Assembly: GCA_035275625.1 (NCBI GenBank)
Contig: DATEMK010000093.1
Location: 1 to 11,561, forward strand
DNA length: 11,561 nucleotides
Reading direction: 5' to 3'
From: DATEMK01 sp035275625
GTDB taxonomy: Bacteria; Bacteroidota; Bacteroidia; AKYH767-A; OLB10
Under the pieces are notes generated by a model. It did not search any database, was not told where the DNA came from, and saw only the letters and a program-made list of their open reading frames with translations. Of this stretch, positions 7,914 to 11,561 are shown in pieces; within the stretch, counting starts at the first letter, position 1, and each line of letters begins with the position of its first letter. The translations under genes were made by a program, and so were the position numbers.

Positions 7914-8909
7914 ATGCCATTTAAAAAAATTTTAATTTCTGCCTTTGTTGTCTTTGTCTTTTTCAATTCATGCACAAATCCCAAACCGGAGCAATCAGAA
8001 ACCAGAAACCAAAAACCAGAAACCATGAAGCTCTCCACACCTTCTTTTAACGCTGATTCTGCTTATCGTTTTACAAAAGAGCAGGTTGATTTTGGTCCGC
8101 GGGTGCCGGGAACAAAAGCGCATGACAATTGTGGAAAATATCTTGAAGACAAATTAAAATCTTATGGCCTTGATGTGATTATTCAGAAGGATGTTATCAC
8201 TACATACGATTCAAAAAAATATACTATGCGAAACATCATTGCACAGTATAAAATAAACAGCAGCAAACGTATTTTGTTATGTGCACATTGGGATACAAGA
8301 CCGTTTGCGGACCGTGATTCTGTTAACCCTGATAAACCATTTGATGGCGCAAATGACGGGGCAGGCTCTGTGGCAGTGCTTCTTGAAACAGCAAGGCAGC
8401 TCAGCCTTTCTAAACCGGGCATTGGTGTAGATATTATTCTTTTTGACCTCGAAGATTACGGTGATCAAAGCGGAAAGACTCCTGACTCATGGTGCCTTGG
8501 CTCACAATACTGGGCAAAACATCTTCACAAACCTGATTATTTTGCTCAGTTCGGCATTCTCCTGGACATGGTAGGCGGAAAGAACCCGGTTTTTCCAAAA
8601 GAAGGTTCTTCAATGAACTATGCAGCTTCAGTGGTGAACAAAGTATGGAGCATTGCCGCACAGGCAGGTTACGGGCAATACTTTATTGATGCTGTTACTG
8701 CCGAAACCACCGATGACCATGTGTATGTAAACTATCTTGCAAACATTCCCTGCATTGACATTGTGCATTATGATGTTCAGCGAATGGAATACATGCCCTG
8801 TCACCACCGTCATTGTGACAACATGGATAATATTGATCCGGCTACTTTGAAAATGGTCGGTCAGGTGGTGCTCGAAGTTGTTTTTTCGGAAGTGAATGCT
8901 CCGCAGTAA
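7914..8909 (+). CDS. Glutaminyl-peptide cyclotransferase, M28-type lipoprotein
   Basis: It likely converts N-terminal glutamine of exported proteins to pyroglutamate, at the envelope. The 331-residue length and sequence closely resemble the animal-type (type II) QCs of oral Bacteroidota such as P. gingivalis QC. A hydrophobic signal ends in FFNSC, making Cys20 the probable lipidated residue. The M28 zinc-hydrolase fold shows CAHWDTRPFADRD (His125, Asp127), FDGANDGAGS (metal-type Asp148), FDLEDYGD (Glu180 probable general base, Asp181 probable metal ligand), WCLGSQYW, ILLDMVGGKN (Asp218), TTDDHVYVN and a histidine cluster CHHRHCDN (296-303) where relatives have WHTMDDN. Residues about 27-38 (QSETRNQKPETM) are encoded by a 7-bp tandem repeat and look like non-functional linker. 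An M28 aminopeptidase is the alternative, but the WCLGSQYW and DDHVYVN context favours QC. Confidence 0.86.
   Translation: MPFKKILISAFVVFVFFNSCTNPKPEQSETRNQKPETMKLSTPSFNADSAYRFTKEQVDFGPRVPGTKAHDNCGKYLEDKLKSYGLDVIIQKDVITTYDSKKYTMRNIIAQYKINSSKRILLCAHWDTRPFADRDSVNPDKPFDGANDGAGSVAVLLETARQLSLSKPGIGVDIILFDLEDYGDQSGKTPDSWCLGSQYWAKHLHKPDYFAQFGILLDMVGGKNPVFPKEGSSMNYAASVVNKVWSIAAQAGYGQYFIDAVTAETTDDHVYVNYLANIPCIDIVHYDVQRMEYMPCHHRHCDNMDNIDPATLKMVGQVVLEVVFSEVNAPQ
7996..8023. repeat. Heptamer array (CAGAAAC)4, inside QC coding region
   Basis: Four exact-length 7-bp units CAGAAAC, CAGAAAC, CAAAAAC and CAGAAAC run through codons 28-37 of the cyclotransferase and encode the low-complexity linker just after the lipidation cysteine. 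It is the reverse complement type of the arrays that flank the gene. Bases 7993-8009 can pair in mRNA with leader bases 7885-7901 over 17 positions, one of them G-U. Confidence 0.85.
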
Positions 8910-8913
8910 GGCG

Positions 8914-8933
8914 GTTTCTGGTTTCTGGTTTTT
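8914..8933. repeat. Heptamer array GTTTCTG, copy downstream of QC gene
   Basis: Two full GTTTCTG units plus GTTTTT fill nearly all of the 22-bp gap between the converging cyclotransferase and M43-like genes and run into the latter's stop codon. The first 18 nt are identical to 7885-7902. I see no conventional terminator hairpin in this convergent junction. Confidence 0.85.
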
Positions 8934-10152
8934 ATTCAATCACCAATTTCTTATTCACCCGCCTCTCACCATCACCAACCCTCACCAAATAAATTCCTTT
9001 TGCAAGAAAAGAAACATCCAGGTTGATTTCAGATTGCGGATTTTTAATTTCGAATTGAAAAACCTTTTCACCTATTATGCTTATGATTTCACAATACAGC
9101 GGCCTGTTATGCTTTGTGCTAAAAATTACGCGGACAGTTTCCCGTGCAGGATTAGGTTCAAGCTTCCAATTATTAATAAAGCTATTTGCTTCATTTATTC
9201 CCACCGGCAAACAACCCTGTGATGAAGCAAGCAGGCTTCTCAAGCTTGACATGGTTACATTCATTCTTACAAGCTGCCCGAGGTTAAAAAGGTTCATGCA
9301 GTTATCATTAGACCCCTGCATAAAATTCATAAACATAGTGCCGTATGGTGCATTATTTCCATTACAGGATGTGTCAGGAAACTGTGGGCATCCTATTGGC
9401 ATAGAGGGCTGAGAAGGCTGGCAAACATTTGCTACTGAAGAATCGCAGTTAACAGGGAGGTGTATCAGGTTGAGCCAATGCCCTGTCAGATGTGTTCCAA
9501 CTCTTCCAAGATTATAAGGAGCCATTGTTCCGGGAGCGTTAGGACCTCCGGCACACTCATAGTGTAATACCACGCCATCAGTGAACGCACTTCCTCCCGG
9601 AAAAGTGGCATAACCTGTTATGCCGTTGGCAAGGTTGCATATCCATATATTGAAATAATCGTTATGGGGCCATATATCGTCTCCTCCCTGTGCAGTAGAC
9701 TTTACAGCATCATTTTGTGAAAACGAAGTTACAGCAGTCTGCACCCTCACAATACCAGTAGTGGCCTGACCGTTAGGATCGCGTTGGGCAAGACAAAAAT
9801 GAATCTCCGAAGCGGCCGCACAAGGCAGGAATACAGAAGGAGTATTTACCGTGTCTGCATTTTGACGCTGGAAATCATCGTTCAGCACCTGCAGCTGGTC
9901 AAGGATCCTGGCGGTAGAAATATTTTGAGCTGCCGTATTATACACTACATGGAACACCACCGGAATATAAACGGGCACCTGGCTGCCTGCTATCTTTGAG
10001 CTGTTCATGAACGCACTTAACTGTGCGTTTAAAGCCTTCTCTTTCATAAGGCCATCAGAGTAGTCCTCCGTTCCGCAAACGCGTGTGCTTTGCGCAGAAG
10101 CAGAAAACAGGATGACCAGCAAATGTGCAATGATTACGTAAATTTTTTTCAT
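8932..10152 (-). CDS. Pappalysin-like (M43) protein with T9SS domain, probable pseudoprotease
   Basis: A 406-residue secreted protein of the pappalysin/M43 metalloprotease family. The signal peptide (1-20, cleavage after SASA) leaves an N-terminal Gln. The domain (about 25-300) shows VYIPVVFHVVYN, LNDDFQRQNAD, DPNGQATTGIVR, YFNIWICNL and GYATFPGG. The zinc site should read HExxHxxNxxH, but residues 221-231 are HLTGHWLNLIH: the three histidines remain while the catalytic Glu is Leu222 (codon CTG at 9489-9487). The usual WGD and DTP motifs after the site are also absent (LPVNCDSS..CQPSQPS). The Met-turn region is NFMQGSNDNCMNLF, where NFMDY is usual. Residues about 335-406 form a type A T9SS sorting domain (EPNPARETVRV..GEKVFQF..GIYLVRVGDG..KKLVIE), so outer-membrane export is likely. 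It lies 12 bp downstream of the SBBP gene. Binding or scaffold function seems likelier than proteolysis. Confidence 0.83.
   Translation of the reverse strand: MKKIYVIIAHLLVILFSASAQSTRVCGTEDYSDGLMKEKALNAQLSAFMNSSKIAGSQVPVYIPVVFHVVYNTAAQNISTARILDQLQVLNDDFQRQNADTVNTPSVFLPCAAASEIHFCLAQRDPNGQATTGIVRVQTAVTSFSQNDAVKSTAQGGDDIWPHNDYFNIWICNLANGITGYATFPGGSAFTDGVVLHYECAGGPNAPGTMAPYNLGRVGTHLTGHWLNLIHLPVNCDSSVANVCQPSQPSMPIGCPQFPDTSCNGNNAPYGTMFMNFMQGSNDNCMNLFNLGQLVRMNVTMSSLRSLLASSQGCLPVGINEANSFINNWKLEPNPARETVRVIFSTKHNRPLYCEIISIIGEKVFQFEIKNPQSEINLDVSFLAKGIYLVRVGDGERRVNKKLVIE
9027..9061. repeat. Degenerate 7-bp-period tract in M43 sorting domain
   Basis: Read on the plus strand, TTTCAGA, TTGCGGA, TTTTTAA, TTTCGAA and TTGAAAA keep a 7-bp spacing. 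The first four match TTTGGGA at 4-5 of 7 positions each. The tract is at the homologous place to the clean array at 10281-10311 and encodes the QFEIKNPQSEI loop. Alone it would not be called a repeat; homology makes it worth noting. Confidence 0.35.
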
Positions 10153-10164
10153 ATCAATAAATTT

Positions 10165-11561
10165 TTATTCTCCGTAAGGAGTTCTTTGGACAACCATCAT
10201 TTTCTTATTTTCCCAACTCTTCCCATCTCCCACTCTCACCAAATAAATTCCTTTTGCCAAAAACGAAACATCCAGGTTGATTTGGGATTTGGGATTTAGG
10301 ATTTGGGATTTAAAAACTTTTTCCCCCATCATATTTATTATTTCACACTCCAGCGGTGCGTTATGGTTTGTGCTGATGCCTGCCTGCCGGACAGGCAGGG
10401 TGAGCTGGATGGTGCCGGTGGTGGGGTTGGGAAATAATTGAAGATTGAATAGTGATGATTGAAGATTGGGAATTCCTGTATTTAAATTATTAATTTTAGT
10501 CAGGAACATATCATACTTATTATTAAAATTGTAAAAAGAGGCACTAAGAGGAAAAGCTCCGAAATAGTGAACCCCCGGCATCCACAACGATCCGGCTACA
10601 TAAACATTTCCTGAGGAATCAATGCCTAAATCAGAACCGCGATCAGCACCAATTCCAGTTGATTCTACCGCCCACATGCATGTGCCTGTAGAATCATAAT
10701 TTACGGCATACATATTTTCTGCGCTTGGTATTAAAGTAAAGGATCCAAAATATGTAGTATCAAGAATGCTTCCTGTAATTATACAATTGCCATGAAGGTC
10801 GCTTTTTAAACCGCAAGAATACTGATTACCACTTCCGCCCCCTGCCTGTCTTACCCACTTGCAGGTTCCTGATGTATCATAACATGAAATAAAAATATCC
10901 CTGACTCCCGTACTCGTTAAAGAAGTGCAGCCAAATGCAATATTAAGCTCAAAATAACCGGTAATATATACATGACCAAATTTATCAACATCTATTGCCT
11001 CTGCGACATCGGTACTTGTTGAACCTGCACTTATTGCCCATATCCATGAACCATCAGAATTGCATTTGGCTATGTAAACATCATAACCACCTGAACTATT
11101 CAGAACATTATTGCCAAAAACAGCTGAATCCGTAAAACCGCCAGTAAAATAAAGATTATTGCTTTTATCAATTGTTACGCTCGATAATATTGTTGCTGAA
11201 AATGATTCCACCCACTGACATGCGCCAGTGGCATCGTAACAAGCCAAAAACTTTGGAGATGGTACAAGAGGTAAGATGTTACATCCGAAGTTTGTTTGAC
11301 TGTAATAATCTCCGCCAACATAAATTTTTGCAGAATCACTGCTAATAATAATTTGTCCATATGATCCACCCTGAGAAGAATCAATTTTCTCTGCCCAAAT
11401 GACTGAACCTCCAGGTGAATACTTGGCAACAAAAGCACCTGCGCCCGAAAGTAATATTCCTCCAAAATCTGATGTTCCGCCAATACTTCCTGTGATGTAA
11501 ATAAATCCTGCTGCATCAACACATATAGCGCTTCCTGATTCTCCATACATTCCTCCGGCTC
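10165..11561 (-). CDS. SBBP-repeat beta-propeller protein with T9SS domain, N-terminus beyond window
   Basis: The reading frame is open to the window edge (AGG precedes the Met at 11550), so the true start and signal peptide lie outside and that Met is internal. About 465 residues are visible. They hold six repeats of roughly 55-65 residues of the SBBP type (IDSSGNVYVAGS...FG...DIFISCYDTSGTCKWVRQAGG), which form beta-propellers in large secreted Bacteroidota proteins. After a linker (IPNLQSSLFNLQ) comes a type A T9SS sorting domain (LFPNPTTGTIQL..GEKVFKS..GIYLVRVGDG..NKKMMVV) with an extra QRTPYGE tail. Three repeat elements are embedded in this C-terminal region: two 7-bp arrays and a 21-nt palindrome encoding PVRQAG. 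The M43-like gene follows 12 bp downstream with a closely related sorting domain. Predicted location is the cell surface or medium; ligand unknown. Confidence 0.85.
   Translation of the reverse strand, partial: AGGMYGESGSAICVDAAGFIYITGSIGGTSDFGGILLSGAGAFVAKYSPGGSVIWAEKIDSSQGGSYGQIIISSDSAKIYVGGDYYSQTNFGCNILPLVPSPKFLACYDATGACQWVESFSATILSSVTIDKSNNLYFTGGFTDSAVFGNNVLNSSGGYDVYIAKCNSDGSWIWAISAGSTSTDVAEAIDVDKFGHVYITGYFELNIAFGCTSLTSTGVRDIFISCYDTSGTCKWVRQAGGGSGNQYSCGLKSDLHGNCIITGSILDTTYFGSFTLIPSAENMYAVNYDSTGTCMWAVESTGIGADRGSDLGIDSSGNVYVAGSLWMPGVHYFGAFPLSASFYNFNNKYDMFLTKINNLNTGIPNLQSSLFNLQLFPNPTTGTIQLTLPVRQAGISTNHNAPLECEIINMMGEKVFKSQILNPKSQINLDVSFLAKGIYLVRVGDGKSWENKKMMVVQRTPYGE
10281..10311. repeat. Heptamer array (TTTGGGA)4 in SBBP sorting domain
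   Basis: Units TTTGGGA, TTTGGGA, TTTAGGA and TTTGGGA plus TTT are contiguous. On the coding (minus) strand they encode the loop KSQILNPKSQI between two strands of the sorting domain. Because the unit is 7 bp, three units give a 7-residue peptide period without creating stop codons. Confidence 0.85.
10379..10399. repeat. 21-nt in-frame palindromic element in SBBP sorting domain
   Basis: Perfect 8-nt arms CCTGCCTG (10379-10386) and CAGGCAGG (10392-10399) flank a 5-nt centre CCGGA. The element is GC-rich in an AT-rich gene and encodes PVRQAG in TLPVRQAGIST. The paralogous domain in the neighbouring M43-like gene aligns without these 7 residues. Confidence 0.8.
10437..10471. repeat. Imperfect heptamer array ATTGAAG in SBBP linker
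   Basis: Units ATTGAAG, ATTGAAT, AGTGATG, ATTGAAG and ATTGGGA keep a strict 7-bp period. On the coding strand they encode the linker IPNLQSSLFNLQ that joins the propeller to the sorting domain, with a peptide period of 7 residues (NLQSSLF-NLQ). Confidence 0.7.

Noticed and set aside
7885..8933. Repeated GTTTCTG copies as a CRISPR array
   Set aside because: Units are 7 bp and contiguous, with no regular unique spacers, mixed orientation and no cas genes nearby.
8896..10299. Plus-strand open frames at 8896-9222 and 10090-10299 that encode similar peptides (HQINSFC and KRNIQVD)
   Set aside because: They are antisense to the two near-identical sorting-domain regions, so the similarity is explained by that duplication.
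10281..10311. TTTGGGA/TTTAGGA array as a telomere or linear-replicon end
   Set aside because: It resembles plant-type telomere repeats by sequence only. It is short, lies inside an intact open reading frame and is far from any end signal.
10839..10851. CCCTGCCTGTC stretch resembling one arm of the 10379-10399 palindrome and also encoding VRQAGG
   Set aside because: There is no matching second arm, and WVRQAGG sits where SBBP repeats normally have a W-x-x-QAGG strand. It is native repeat sequence.
11548..11550. Met at 11550 as the start of the SBBP protein
   Set aside because: The frame continues in the same repeat to the window edge, there is no signal peptide after this Met, and T9SS cargo needs one.

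Overview
The window reads as an AT-rich chromosomal segment from a member of the Bacteroidota. Three things point there: a PorZ component of the type IX secretion system (T9SS), three proteins ending in T9SS C-terminal sorting domains, and promoter-like TAnnTTTG boxes with no obvious Shine-Dalgarno sites. The style of the repeats suggests an uncultured or environmental lineage, but that is inference. The segment is almost fully coding, has no tRNA, rRNA or CRISPR that I can see, and no gene-free stretch longer than about 205 bp.

Layout. Positions 1-5242 hold a leftward block: a YfhO-like polytopic membrane protein (3032-5242), PorZ (595-2913) and RecO (1-547, cut by the window edge). A divergent intergenic region (5243-5445) carries arrays of 8-bp units in inverted orientation. 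A rightward, apparently co-transcribed block follows: SDR-type L-threonine 3-dehydrogenase (5446-6402), cysteinyl-tRNA synthetase (6417-7880) and a lipoprotein M28 glutaminyl-peptide cyclotransferase (7914-8909). Converging on it is a leftward pair: an SBBP beta-propeller protein whose N-terminus lies outside the window (10165-11561) and, 12 bp downstream, a pappalysin-like M43 protein (8932-10152). Both end in T9SS sorting domains.

How the genes fit together. Much of the window concerns the cell envelope. PorZ is part of the T9SS attachment complex that handles anionic LPS, and the SBBP and M43 proteins look like T9SS cargo. The cyclotransferase would cap N-terminal Gln left by signal peptidase, and the predicted mature N-termini of both PorZ and the M43 protein begin with Gln. 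Threonine dehydrogenase, CysS and RecO are housekeeping genes.

Most unusual signals. (1) A 21-nt near-perfect palindrome sits in frame inside the SBBP protein's sorting domain, exactly where the neighbouring paralogous domain lacks 7 residues. (2) Arrays with a 7-bp period recur in and around coding sequence: TTTGGGA, ATTGAAG and CAGAAAC/GTTTCTG types. One set flanks the cyclotransferase gene as 18-nt direct repeats and has an inverted copy inside its coding region. (3) The M43 protein has HLTGH in place of the catalytic HExxH, so it is probably a pseudoprotease.
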